The notes below the pieces were generated by a model. The model saw only the letters and a program-made list of their open reading frames with translations. It ran no database searches and had not been told where the DNA came from. Positions 47,888-59,392 of a stretch of DNA of 64,000 bases are shown piece after piece (within the stretch, counting starts at the first letter, position 1; each line of letters opens with the position of its first letter). The position numbers were made by a program, and so were the translations under genes. Origin of the DNA: Lathyrus oleraceus (taxonomy: Eukaryota > Streptophyta > Magnoliopsida > Fabales > Fabaceae); the NCBI RefSeq assembly GCF_024323335.1, contig NC_066584.1, forward strand, positions 420,895,819 to 420,959,818. Reading direction: 5' to 3'.

Positions 47888-49203
47888 GGTTGTTGAACCC
47901 TCTGTTGTTGTTGTTGTCGTGGTTGAGGTGCTGGGATGGTTACAGCAGCAACCTGGCGATATTGCCCTCTGTTCGTATTCCTCATGTGTTGCACAGCATT
48001 AGTCTCACCCTCCCTCCTACGGGGTGCCCCAGCAAATGGCTTCTTCGAAGATGAGGAACTAGCATCCTGAATCTTCCCAGCTTTAATCAAACTCTTGGTC
48101 CTTTCCCCACAAATTACAACATCTGAAAAACTACCGAATGGGCAACTTCCCATCCGGTTCATGAATACACCTTATAATGTCCCAATAAACATATTGGTCA
48201 ATTCCCTCTCCAGCATAGGGGGTTGTACTCTTGCGGCCAATTCACGCCACCTCTGGGCATACTCCTTGAAACTCTCTCCAGACTTCTGAAATAGACTCTG
48301 CAACTGAGTCCGGCTCGGCGCCATGTCCATATTATGTTTATATTGCCTCAAGAAGGCCTCACCCAGATCTCTCCAACTTCGAATGGATTCTCTCTTCAGC
48401 TCCATGTACCAGTCCAAGGAAGCTCCAGACAAGCTATCCTGGAAGAAGTACATCCATATTTTCTCGTCATCTGTGTAAGCAGAGATCTTCCTGTAATAGG
48501 CCTGCACATGGGTGCGAGGACAAGAAGTACCGTTGTATTTGTCAAATGAAGGCGCTTTGAACTTGTAGGGAATTCTCAACCCTTCCACCAGACCCATGTT
48601 TGTAACATCGAAACCCAAAGAGTTCTGACACTCCATGGCTCTAATCTTCTCAGCAAGGGCATCCACCTTTCGATCTCTTTCTTCAGTTCTTCCCACAACT
48701 TCATCATCCTCACTGAGGAGAGTAAACATGTCTTCCTGCCTGTCAACTAGCGGAGCAGGATGGCGAACTGGAGCACGGGTTGCTCTGGCGTTAACAGTCT
48801 CTGCAGCAAGAGGTTGTTCATTGATTCTGATTCCCCTCAAGTCATCACCCACAGCATAATCATTGACAGGAGCAGCAGCAGTAACACCATCATTCACAGG
48901 TACACCCACTGGTGAAGCACGACTAAGAGGTGGGAGTACAGCTTCTTGTCTCTGGGCTAAGGCACGCAACTCCTCTTGCCCTTGAACGACCCCTTGCATC
49001 ATTGTCATGAATTGGGCCATGTTAGCCCTCATCTCAGCCAACTCAGCTTGCACTTGGTTCAGGTTCCTCTGTTGATTCAGTCTAGTTGCGTAGCGGTGCA
49101 GACGTTGATCAGCTATCTTGCCTGACACAGGAACCAGAGTGAGAAGTCTCGAACAAGAACACCTGTAATGCAAAATGATATGTGTATGATGCTTATGATG
49201 CAT
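47341..49203 (-). pseudogene. gag: gag of element C (one nonsense codon)
   Basis: Capsid gene. The N-terminus is coiled-coil-like (LNQVQAELAEMRANMAQFMT). The core has FDKYNGTSCPRTHVQAYYRK, DDEKIWMYFFQDSLSGASLDWYM, LGEAFLRQYKHNMDMAPSRT and YAQRWRELAARVQPP. TAA at 48174-48172 replaces a Gln after MFIGTL; the frame then continues through a Gln-rich tract (near 47850-47925) and a zinc-knuckle variant CDFHSGAPGLHIENC, where His replaces the second Cys of a CCHC box. The true start is unsure: the frame is open upstream of CSRLLTL, which is shared with D, and a CAG just before it could be a splice acceptor. Confidence 0.88.
47850..47925 (-). repeat. (CAA)n tract coding poly-Gln in gag of C
   Basis: Plus-strand GTT repeats, about nine in a row and then broken. 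They encode QQQQQQQQQ in the Gag C-terminal region. D has a shorter Gln/His-rich tract at 59870-59950. Confidence 0.85.
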
Positions 49204-49461
49204 ATGATGCGTATGATATGTTCATTTCTCAGGCATTCGAGAGCCTAATTCATCTTTCAAGAAATGGCAACCCAGCAATACAAACAAAGCATCAATCTAC
49301 ATGGGATAATGAGCACAAGGTGAAACATCAACAATCTCATCTATAGATATGAGCAACAAAGATCATACAACATAATTCGAGCAAAATGATCAGAGTACAA
49401 CAACTGAATCCCATCCAACAAGCCTGGAGGTGATTCTCAACATAAACAACAGAGATACGAG
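49204..49461 (-). other. ORF1-gag spacer of element C
   Basis: Non-coding. Next to gag it holds ATGATGCATATGATGC-type sequence (49178-49220), as before gag in A and D. Confidence 0.55.
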
Positions 49462-51102
49462 CTAAGACAAATGGCTTCCAGGAATGAGAGTCTTCAGGTA
49501 TTGACACTGGTCTATCAACAGGTCACATTCTAAACATTCTGGAAGAGAAGTGATCTTATCCTTCAATTGTCTTCTGAGCTCTACAACTTCTCCTCCAAGC
49601 TGGCTCTCTGACGCACGTCTCAGGTCTACCTCCTTCTTCAATTGGATGTCTTTGTCTCTGAGTTGCTTCTCCAAGTCTCTTATCTTCTTTTGGTAAGTAG
49701 CTTAAGCTCTCTGCAACCTCAAGCACTCACGGTGTTCTGCATTCAATAGGGTCTCCATCTCCTCATAGGACCTCTTATTACCCTTCAGTCTAGCAACATC
49801 TTCACCCTGCATGTCTTTGAGTTGATGAGCCAAGTTCAACTTATCAGCTTTGGCTTTGTAAAGCTCCATCTGGGTATCTTGTTCCTTCTCCTTCAACCGA
49901 CGATTCTCCATCAGGGCTTTCTTATACTACTCAGCAGGCACATTCTCAGCAAGGATCAAAGGTGGTTGCTCTTGCAATGACTCCATCCTATCATAGGGCA
50001 ACAGCAAAGTCTCAACTCTCTTATTGACCCACTCAATGTAGTCAGGCATAGCAACAACAAACTTCTTCCCTAGAACAGCTCCATCCTTGACACCAATAGT
50101 CTTCCAAGCTCTTCCTACCTGCTCCAATCTAACAGGGTCACTCCGCTTCTCAAAATACACACTCTCAGCTACCTCAGCATCAGGTGGTCTTCCATTCATC
50201 ACAAACCCCAATTGGCGAAGAGAAAGAACCGAGTTGTAATTGATGCAACCCTTAGTCCCTACAAGTGGCACATTACGAAACTCTCCACAACTCATGATGA
50301 CATTACGCACATCCATCCAGTAAGATTGCCACCTGATATCATAAGAGGTAAGAGACATAATCCTCTGAGTCCACTTATGAGTGCTCTGAGCATCAACAAA
50401 AGGTCCACTGACTGGCAGAAGAGACAAGAACCATATGAGCAACAATGGGAGACAACATCTGATAGCTCCACCCTTACCATGCCTGCTGTGAATAGCATAG
50501 TAAGTGTCAGCTAATTAAGTAGGAACCGGGTTTCCTCCAATGAAGATAGTGACTGCAGCAAAGTCCACAAAGTTGGGCATACTCGGGAACAAGACGATCC
50601 CATAAATCATGATAGCTAACTGAGCATGAAAAACTTCCCCATTTCCTTTCTTTGCCTCTTCTCTAGCCCTCCTCAACAGGAACTTCAAAGGCAACCCCAC
50701 CACATCACCACTGGATTTCCAATTGTCACTCACTTCCTTGATACTCAGATGAAGAGCTCTGGCAATGACTCTGAAATCAACCTCCTTCGGAACATCCAAG
50801 AAAGGCACCTGGTATCTGATCGGGACGTTCAGCAGAATAGAATACTCCTCAAGAGTGGGCGCTAACTGATAATCCTGGAAAGTGAAGCAACGGAGCTCTG
50901 GATCATAGAACTGTAGAAGAGTCTGCAACGGCACTGGATCTACTACCATCTTCAACAGTGTCAACAAATCCCCATATTGATCAACAAACATCTTCTGATT
51001 ACCGCCGGCCACAAGGTTGCTCAACTCTATCAGAGACGTCAAAGGCTCACGGTGAAAACTGTAGGAACGAGTCTTCCGCTTCAACTCTGGAATGGATGCC
51101 AT
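49462..51102 (-). pseudogene. Ogre ORF1 of element C (three nonsense codons)
   Basis: About 547 codons from ATG 51102 (MASIPELKRKTRSYSFHREP). An in-frame ATG 16 codons upstream, at 51150, is less likely, since D's ORF1 also starts close to its KKYSF motif. Visible blocks: FYDPELRCFTFQDYQLAPTLEEYS, LAIMIYGIVLFPSMPNFVDFAAV, NPVP, RIMSLTSYDIRWQ, SCGEFRNVPLVGTKGCINYN, then a charged coiled coil (KEKEQDTQMELYKAKADKLN and onward) to the end. Stops at 50517-50515, 49929-49927 and 49704-49702 are all in one frame. The conserved N-part resembles what others have compared to the plant mobile domain; its function is unknown. Confidence 0.82.
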
Positions 51103-51882
51103 CTCTGACAGTGAATAGACTCCTGAATGAACCTGAGAAATGATATGCATGAGGAGATTAGCTTTTTTCTTTTCTTTTTTTCATTTTTTCTTTGATTTTT
51201 TTTTTGTATTGCATTATTTTTTTGGAAATAAATATGCTATGATGCAAATGATGCAAACACGACTGGTTGGCTGTGTATCTCAGAGCACAGGTTCAAAGCT
51301 TCGGCTTGAATTCGGAACCACAAAGTCATCTGAGACCCAAAGTCATCTGAGACCCAATCTGTAGAACCAAGTCACCAACCGGACCAAGAGTCACCAACAA
51401 GTCACCAACGGTACCTGTAATAATGATCATTCCCTCCCCACTCACGGGTGTAATCTAGGCCAGGGTAAGGTCAAGAGAAACGCAGGATAAACAACCCTTT
51501 CATAGAATATCATCATGTATACACCCGAAGTATGTACCGATAATACCCCATCAGGATCTGAACTGCTCGTGATATCAAGTTTCGCTAAGTGGCACAATAC
51601 CACCCACTTCCCAAGAATCACTCTATTCCTAGGTGTCCTAGAGTTCACTCATAGCCTGGGTATTGGGCCTTTTACCTCATGTGGCTCCCACCCCACAGAG
51701 AAATAAACAACCAGCCAGCACAGATGAAAAGATGATGAATGCAAACATAAATGCAAACATAAATGCAAACAATAAATGAATGCAATAAATGAAACAGCAA
51801 AAGCAACCAAACCCTATCCTAGAGAGCGCTAGGAGAGACTCGCTTAGGGAAGATGGACCAGCAAGAGTTCAACTTCTCTCTA
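51103..51882 (-). other. Leader of element C, non-coding
   Basis: 780 bases between PBS and ORF1. It holds an A-rich stretch on the minus strand (51160-51230), a perfect short direct repeat (CAAAGTCATCTGAGACCC twice near 51320) and an AAATGCAAACAT repeat near 51735-51790. No gene seen. Confidence 0.6.
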
Positions 51883-51900
51883 TCCCCAGCAGAGTCGCCA
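51883..51900 (-). other. Primer binding site of element C
   Basis: Minus strand TGGCGACTCTGCTGGGGA, two bases after the LTR end. It fits the 3' end of an Arg-type tRNA with CCA, as known for Ogre. Confidence 0.88.
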
Positions 51901-52392
51901 GCTGTCGCGTTACGCGAAAAAACCGTCGGGAAAACGAAACAACAGAGCCGCCACCTTGCGTTATTTATCCCAAAGGAGGGAAAGGAAACGCTCGAAGTAA
52001 ACCTGGAAAGAACATGGTCTTGCGACCAGAGAAAGATGGGATCGGGAGTCGGTTATGCGAAGGGAAGGTATTAGCACCCCTACGCATCCGTCGTACTCGA
52101 CGGGATCCACGCTCAAAAAGAATAGAAGGAAGGTTGCTAAAGAAACTGCTCAAACACTGCACAAGACTGGAATAAAAACACAGATGAAAGACGGAGGAAA
52201 CGGGACTCGGCAGGATGTCGCATCCTGGGCCTACGTAGTTTGTCAGACACAAACATCAGAGTCGACGTAGTTCGGGGACAGGGGAAACGTGCTCGCTAGG
52301 ATGTCGCATCCTATGCATACGTATCTTCTCTTACCGGAGAAGAATCATAGCACTCGTAGCTCGGCTAACGCACGCCAAACCAAACCCACGCA

Positions 52393-52616
52393 GGAAACCG
52401 ACTGCCAATCGCTGGACTTACGTCAAACTCCACACAAACAGACAAACATGGAAACCGAATGCCAATCGCTGGACTTACATCAGACTCCGGACCAACAAAC
52501 ACACACAGGAAACCTACTGCCAATCGCTGGACTTATGTCGGACTCCAAACAAAGAAATAAGACACAGGAAACCAACTGTCAATCGCTGGACTTACGTCAG
52601 ACTCCAAACACACACA
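52393..52616. repeat. 58-bp tandem repeat inside C 5' LTR
   Basis: Four units like those at 35297-35520, with a few base differences. The count is the same in both copies. Confidence 0.8.
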
Positions 52617-53815
52617 AAGGGGTTGAAAAAGAAAAAGGGCGCCCGGAGAGATCATCTCATCTCCTGCCTACGTACCTCATCTGGTATGAGGATCAGGGCG
52701 ACGTAGTTCCCCTTAACAGGGAAAGAACTTCTAACCTAACCAGAGACAAAGGGAGACACCAACTACTAGGGAGACTACGACTCGAGCCTAGAAGTTGTCA
52801 TGCATACGATCCCTATGTTAAGGTTTCTATCTGACTTGCACAGGGAGCAAGCTTATCCTAACACAACACAATATATCAGAAGCACAAAAGCAAGCACACA
52901 CACTATATGAAAACAGATGGGCTCATACAAGGCTAAGCTTTAGTCAAGGGGTCATGTCAACCTCAACAAACAAGCCACTGGAATGGGGTATGATTAGCTT
53001 TTAACCCTAACATTGAGAGTTAGGGTGAAGCAGATGAAATGGGAAGTGAGGGTAAGACCTCACAGCTCTTATCCCTGGCCTGGGAGAGCTTCAGACAAAT
53101 GAAAGTGTGGGAGTCTAGAATGTGGGACTCTACTCCACATGACTGACACAACTGGATCTTGGGTTTTTATCCACAATGCATCAACACAATGGTGTGAGCA
53201 AGGTGAATGACACAACTGAATAGCAGGGGATGGATTGCACATCCCTTTTATTTGCCAATTGCCTCTTAAGAGGTCTTTACCTGCTTGGCACAAAAGTAAA
53301 CATTCACAAGCATTGCCTCTTAAGGAGGGCTTTAGACAGGTGCCTGCCCACATAACAGGACAGGTCTTCCAAACTACATGAAGTCAGAGAAATTATACCT
53401 CAGTGGTTAAGCAACCAAGCAAAGCAAAGCAAAGTTCAAGTGAACTTAAAGCAACTTAGGTACTTTCTTGATGAACAAAAGTTGATTCAGCTTGCTTCAA
53501 GGCCTGGCAATGCTTCAATCCTTCTCCACACTGCTTAAGGAAGTGAATGATGATGAAATGGAAGCTTGAATGCACACGAATCTAGCTCAATCTTCAGCTG
53601 CCATGGATGCTTTAGTCTTTGCACATAGCTCAATATGCCACTATTTCCTCTGCTTCCACGTCCAAATCCTCTCAACAATGCCTCAGGATGATGAATGGAT
53701 CAATAGAAAGTACTTTTGTTTGAAGAATTTTGGAAAAAGTTTGAGAGAAATTTTTTCTGATTTTCTTGAATCTAGATCTGAAATGTGTTAATGACCAAAA
53801 ACAGTTAGGGTTAAG

Positions 53816-53824
53816 TATATATAT
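53816..53824 (-). promoter_or_regulatory. TATA-like box in C 5' LTR
   Basis: Alternating TATATATAT about 1 kb into the LTR on the sense strand. The truncated left LTR has the same tract near 36720. It is the likely core promoter of C, by position only. Confidence 0.4.
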
Positions 53825-54828
53825 GCTATGCTAATGAGGTTTTAATCATGTTTAAGCCAAAGCCAAAAGTGATTAGCAAGTTGGAAGGTGTTTGTGCAAA
53901 AATGCTTTTTCACCTCACACTCATGCCATGCACGTGAACAGTACATGTTTCTGGCCCAAAATGCCTTAAAATGAGTCCATGCACACTTGTGAATTGGTTT
54001 GGTATGCTCATAATCATTCAAAATGGTTTTATGCAATTTTCTTCCAAAAACTTCATGAATAAACCAAAGGCCATGCAAATGAAATTCATGTCAAATAATT
54101 GTATGCTTGGAAAATACATGTTATAAGGATCAAAATGCAAAAAGAACCACTCATTTTGGAGTTTTGGTTTGAAAGTTGTGTCCATTTGAACTTTGAAACA
54201 CACTTTGCCATGATTGGACCATATCTCCTCACCCACACATGAGAAATCCATGATCTTGGACTTTTTGGAAATGGGAGAGAAATATCTTCAACTTTCATGT
54301 TGGACAAAATTTCGTTTCAAGCTTTCTTGATGATGTAATCTTGAGTGGAAGTTGGTCCAAAATCTTTCCATTTTTGGAAAGTTCAAATTACAGGTCACCT
54401 GCTATTTTTGGAAAGTCTTGATCTGACTTCAAATTCTTCAATGTTGATGTTTGAAATGTCCAATGAGACTTGTTTGAACATGAATGAACCATCTCTAATC
54501 ACTTCCCACATCCAAATCCACAGTGGACATGTGCAGTTGACTTCTGTTGACTTTTGTGGGCCTCAGATGATTTGTACATGGATTGATGAGTTCTGAGCCT
54601 TCAACACTTGGCAAAATCACTTCAAAATGATCCTTGGGTCATGTGAACTCATGGGAATCACCCTAGGGCTTTGATCTCATGACAAATGCACTAGTTGCCT
54701 TGCACAGTTGAACCTCCTAACCAGTCTTGACTGATGCAATGTAATGGACTATGCAATGCTAATGCAATGTTATTGACCTAAAAATGAAATGTATATACAA
54801 ATGGGAGGTGCAAATTTGAGGTGCTACA

Positions 54829-57574
54829 ACACCATACCGACATATGAGTTGATTCTTGATAAATTTCACGACCACCTGCTTGGTCACGTTTGCATACGAT
54901 GCCGCTTCAACCCATTTGGTGAAGTTATCAATTGCTACGAGAATGAATCTATGATCGTTGGACGCTTTTGGCTCTATCATGCCAATAATGTCAATCCCCC
55001 ACATAGAGAAAGGCCATGGTGATGAAATCACATTCAGAAGTGTCGGGGGAATATGAATCTTATCCGTGTAGATCTGACACTTATGGCATATCTTCACGTA
55101 TTTGCAGCAGTCAGACTCCATTGTCAGCCAATAGTAGCCTGCTCTCAACATCTTCCTAGCCATGGCATGTCCATTGGAATGAGTACCAAATGAACCCTCA
55201 TGGACCTCAGTCATTAACAGGTCTGCTTCGTGTCTATCCACGCATCTGAGCAGCACCATATCAAAATTTCTCTTGTAAAGCACATCGCCATTGAGGTAGA
55301 AACTGCCTGACAATCTCCTTAAAGTCTTCCTATCATTCACCGATGCCCCAGGCGGGTAAATCTGGCTCTGAAGGAAACACTTGATATCATAATACCACGA
55401 CTTATCATCTTGCACCTCCTCTACTGCAAATACATAAGTTGGTCTGTCCAAGCGCATCACAGTGATATTGGGAACTTCATTCCAAAGTTTGACCATAATC
55501 ATCGAAGCAAGTGTAGCGAGAGCGTCTGCCATCCGATTCTCATCTCGAGGAATATGATGGAAGTCAACCTCAGTAAAGAACGTTGAAATTCTCCTTGCAT
55601 AATTCCTATATGGAATGAGGCCAGGCTGATTCGTTTCCCACTCACCCTTAATCTGATTAACAACGAGGGCCGAATCATGATAAACATCAAGATGTTTAAT
55701 CCTAAGATCAATACATTCTTCCAATCCCATGATACAAGCCTCATATTCAGCCATATTATTCGTGCATTTGAAAGTTAGCCTCATTGTGAATGGAAAATGT
55801 GTGCCCTGAGGGGTAATAATCACTGCCCCAATACCATTTCCATATTGATTTACCGCGCCATCAAACACCATACTCCATCTGGAACCAGGTTCTGGCCCTT
55901 CATTGAGCGTAGGCTCATCGTAATCTTTCATTTTCAAATATAGAATCTCCTCATCTGGGAAGTCATACTGAACCGATTGATAATCCTCAATTGGTTGATG
56001 TGCCAAGTGGTCAGCCAAGATACTACCTTTTATCGCCTTCTAAGCTCGATACTCAATATCGTACTCAGATGACAACATCTGCCAACGGGCAACCGTTCCA
56101 GTTAAATCAGGTTTCTCAAAGATATACTTGATTGGATCCATTTTGGATATCAACCAAGTCGTATGATTCAACATATACTGGCGTAAGCGCTTAGCAGCCC
56201 AAGCCAAAGCACAACATGTCTTCTCAAGCATTGAGTATCGAGACTTAGAATCAGTAAACTTCTTACTCAAGTAGTAGATAACATATTATTTCTTCCCGGA
56301 TTCATCTTGCTGACCAAGGACACAACCCATTGAGTCTTCAAGAACTGTCAGATACATAATCAATGGTCTCCCTTCCACAGGCGGAGACAAAATCGGAGGC
56401 TCAATCAAATACTCTTTAATGCTGTCAAAGGCCTTTTGGAAATCCTCGGTCCAATCATGAGACTGATCTTTCCGGAGGAGCTGGAATATTGGTGCACATG
56501 TGGCAGTCATGTGGGATATGAACCTGGAAATATAATTCAAGCGGCCAAGAAAACCTCGGACTTGCTTTAACCTTTGCAGGATCAACCTCAATACCTCTTT
56601 CACTAACGATGAAGCCCAATAGCTTGCCGGAATGGACTCCAAATGTACACTTGTTGGGATTCAGATGAAGCTTATACTTCCTCAAACACTGAAAAAGCTT
56701 CAACAAGTGCTCTACATGCTCAACTTCCGTCCTTGACTTCGCAATCATATCATCAACATATACCTCGATCTCCTTATGCATCATATTATGAAACAAGGTA
56801 GTCATAACTCGTTGATACGTGGCTCCGGCGTTCTTCAAACCAAAGGGCATCACTCGATAACAGAATGTTCCCCAAGGTGTGATGAATGTTGTCTTCTCCA
56901 TATCCTCGGGTGCCACTTTGATCTGGTTATATTCGGAAAATCCGTCCATAAATGAGAAGACCTTGAACTTAGTTGTATTGTCTACCAACATATCAATATG
57001 TGGTAGAGGGAAATCATCTTTCGGACTAACTTTATTCAAGTCTCTATAGTCCATACACATTCAGACTTTTCCATCTTTCTTAGGCACGGGCACAATATTG
57101 GCCACCCATTGAGGATATGTAGAAGTCACCAGAAACCCAACATCAATTTGCTTCTGAACTTCCTCCTTAATCTTTACTGCCATATCAGGATGAGTTCTTC
57201 TGAGCTTCTGCTTCACAGGCATGCACTCAGGCTTCAAAGGTAGGAAATGTTGCACAATATCTATATCTAGATCGGGCATGTCTTCGTATGACCAAGCAAA
57301 GACGTCGACATATTCTCGTAGCAACTCAATCAACCCCTTCTTAATAGATTCTTCCAGGAGTGCCCCAATCTTTACTTCTCGCACACAATCTTCAGACCCC
57401 AAGTTGACTATTTCCAGATTCTCAAGATGCGGCTGAATGATCTTCTCTTCATGCTCAAGTAGATGGGTAATCTCGTCAGGAATCTCTTCAACATCATCTT
57501 CTTCCGCCTCAAATACAGGGAATTCAAAGTTGGGAGATGGTGTTGGATCATTATGTTCAATGGGTTTGATCAAC
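54829..57574 (-). pseudogene. pol: RT, RNase H domains and INT N-terminus of element D
   Basis: From right to left: FEFPVFEAEEDDVEEIPDEI, LREYVDVFAWSYEDM, RT with FMDGFSEYNQIKV and YVDD (56760-56749), the degenerate first RNase H, and the second RNase H (MVFDGAVNQYGNGIGAV, NNMAEYEACI, YHDSALVVNQ, ENRMADALATL). INT follows with HEGSFGTH, CHKC and WGIDIIG, and ends in RYGV at the C insertion. Damage: TGA 57063-57061, a 35-bp deletion between TTGCTT repeats near 56567, TAA 56288-56286 and TAG 56042-56040. FSEYNQ has Glu where C has FSGYNQ. The rest of INT is at 34126-34807. Confidence 0.9.
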
Positions 57575-57839
57575 CTGCATAATGGTTTTGGATATGAAAA
57601 GATTTTAGAATTCAAATAAGGCAAATCATTATGCAGATGAAAAGATTGATTTTATTTTTATTTTTAGGGTTTTATGTGATCACCATTTTCATGCAAAAAA
57701 CAGAAAGGGAAAATAATTGGAAAAACAAACATTTAACATGAATTTATTGAATGAAAATATCATTGTATTTATGCGCCAACAATGTTATCACTTCTCCTTT
57801 TGGCATGGGAGAAGGGTTTTTAAACACAATGAACATTAC
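57575..57839 (-). other. Predicted PR-RT intron of element D, 265 nt
   Basis: Donor GTAATG (57839 leftwards) overlaps the PR stop TAA 57838-57836. The acceptor TTATGCAG ends at 57575. Joining AA to GTTGATC keeps the frame from PR to RT. Similar length and the same phase as in C. Confidence 0.6.
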
Positions 57840-59392
57840 TTTGACTTATGGATAACTGTCGGAATATCCACAACGACCCAATTATTGCAGATCCCTCCAG
57901 GGATGATGAAATTGCTAGAATCCTCTTTGTCTTCTTCCAGAATGGCTGCAGCCTCTTCATCTTGACCAGTGTGGATGAAACCTCCACTCTTGAACAAACC
58001 TTGCTTGTTGAAGACCCCAGAAGAATAGCCTATGCCAGCCCGGGATTTATTGTCTTCCAACTCAATCATTTGCCCCAAACCAGCAGTTGCACCATGCTTA
58101 ATGGCCAACTTTGCATCTTTATAGGAAACAAATGAAGGAGTTCCCTTCTTAATAGGTTTAGCAATAGATAAAGCTTGGAAGGGGGTTCCAACTTCATCCT
58201 CAGCATCTATATAAGAGAAGGAAGACAAATGGCTAACTAGGAGAGCCTTTTCTCCCCCTACCACTACCAGCTTCTTATTCTTTACAAATTTCAATTTCTG
58301 GTGTAGGGTGGATGTCACTGTGCCAGCCTCGTGAATCCATGGTCTGCCTAGGAGACAGCTATACGATGGGTGAATGTCCATAACCTGGAAGGTAATTTGG
58401 AAATCACTTGGTCCGATTTTAACTAGGAGATCAACCTCACCAATCACGGTTTTGCGAGACCCTTCGAAAGCCTTCACAATTACTCTACTCTGCCTCATGG
58501 GAGGCCCCTGATATGACAACTTCGTAAGAGTGGACTTTGGCAATACATTCAATGATGACCCAGTGTCCACCAGCACATTGGACATGGCATCATCCTTGCA
58601 GCTCGTAGATATGTGTAATGCCAAGTTGTGGTCTCTTCCCTCCTCAGGGAGATCAGCATCACAAAAACTTATATTATTACAAGCGGTGATGTTTGCAACA
58701 ATACTGTCAAATTTCTCTATCGTGACGTCATGATCTACGTACGCCACATCCAACACCTTTTGCAGAGCTTCTCGATGCGGTTCTGAATTCATCAGCAATG
58801 ATAAAACAGAGATTTTCGATGGCGTTTGTAGAAGCTGATCTACCACGTTGTACTCACTTCTCTTGATGAGCCTCAGCATCTCGCCACAGTCTTCTTTCGC
58901 ATTGCCACTCGGGCTAGCAGAAGCAAGAGTTCTCAACATAGAGATGGGTTTAGCAACAAGTGCCGGATTCAGAGTGTTCACAGCATTCCTAATCGGGCTT
59001 TCAGCATAATCAGCATTGTCAGCTTGCGGTTTTGGCAGAGCCGAGAAAACACGACCGCTGCGGGTCAGGCCGCTGACGTCAGCAATATTAACAATAGATG
59101 AAGAGGGCAGGGGAACCTCTTTCCCATTCTCCAATGCTACAGCATTATAGCGATAGGGGACTGCCTTCTCGGAAGAGTACGGTATAGGACCGACTGGCTT
59201 AATAGTCAGAGCAGGAGAAACCTTCTGCTTGCTACCATCATACTTAATGACAACAGGCTCAGGTATCTGGAATACCGGAGAAATTACGTTGACTTCGACA
59301 ACATCTTCATCAACATTTCTATTTTGAAGGATCTCAATGACTCCTTCATCCAGCATTTCCTGAACATCCTTGCGCACTTGGCGACAACCTCT
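57836..59392 (-). pseudogene. pro: Protease region of element D
   Basis: Open for 513 codons, from just after a TAG (59395-59393) to TAA 57838-57836. It has VRKDVQEMLDEGVIEI, VADVSGLTRSGRVF-like (IADVSGLTRSGRVFSAL), the aspartic protease SNVLVDTGSSLNVLPKSTL with DTG at 58567-58559, AFEGSRKTVIGEVDLLV, and YSCLLGRPWIHEAGTVTSTLHQ. The active site is intact. It ends in an acidic region (DEEAAAILEEDKED) and WVVVDIP, also seen at the PR end of A (TSVDIPEV). Confidence 0.9.

Larger units (their letters stand above)
34808..54828 (-). mobile_element. Element C: youngest Ogre-like element, inserted in INT of D
   Basis: Minus-strand element with 5' LTR 51903-54828, PBS 51883-51900, leader, ORF1, gag-PR, intron, RT-RNaseH-INT (45468-42025) and 3'-UTR (42024-39098). 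The left part (34808-39097) should hold only its end and 3' LTR. Instead it holds a copy of D's RT-RNaseH followed by a truncated copy of C's LTR. D's integrase resumes at the outer border. LTR copies differ at about 40 of 2,190 positions by eye (about 98% identity), so C is fairly recent, but several nonsense codons already disable it. Confidence 0.9.
51903..54828 (-). repeat. 5' LTR of element C, complete (2,926 bp)
   Basis: The minus strand starts TGTAGCACCTCAAATTTGC and ends GTAACGCGACA. D's integrase continues on the right with GGTGT (54833-54829). It holds a TATATATAT box (53816-53824), the ACTACG/TACGTAG module (52229-52277), two CAGGATGTCGCATCCTG-type palindromes, a 58-bp tandem repeat (52393-52616) and a GGTGGCGGCTC motif (51955-51945). 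ORFs inside it are not genes. Confidence 0.93.

Noticed and set aside
51883..51900. tRNA gene or fragment at the TGGCGACT motif
   Set aside because: Only the part complementary to a tRNA 3' end is present, next to an LTR end; it is a PBS.
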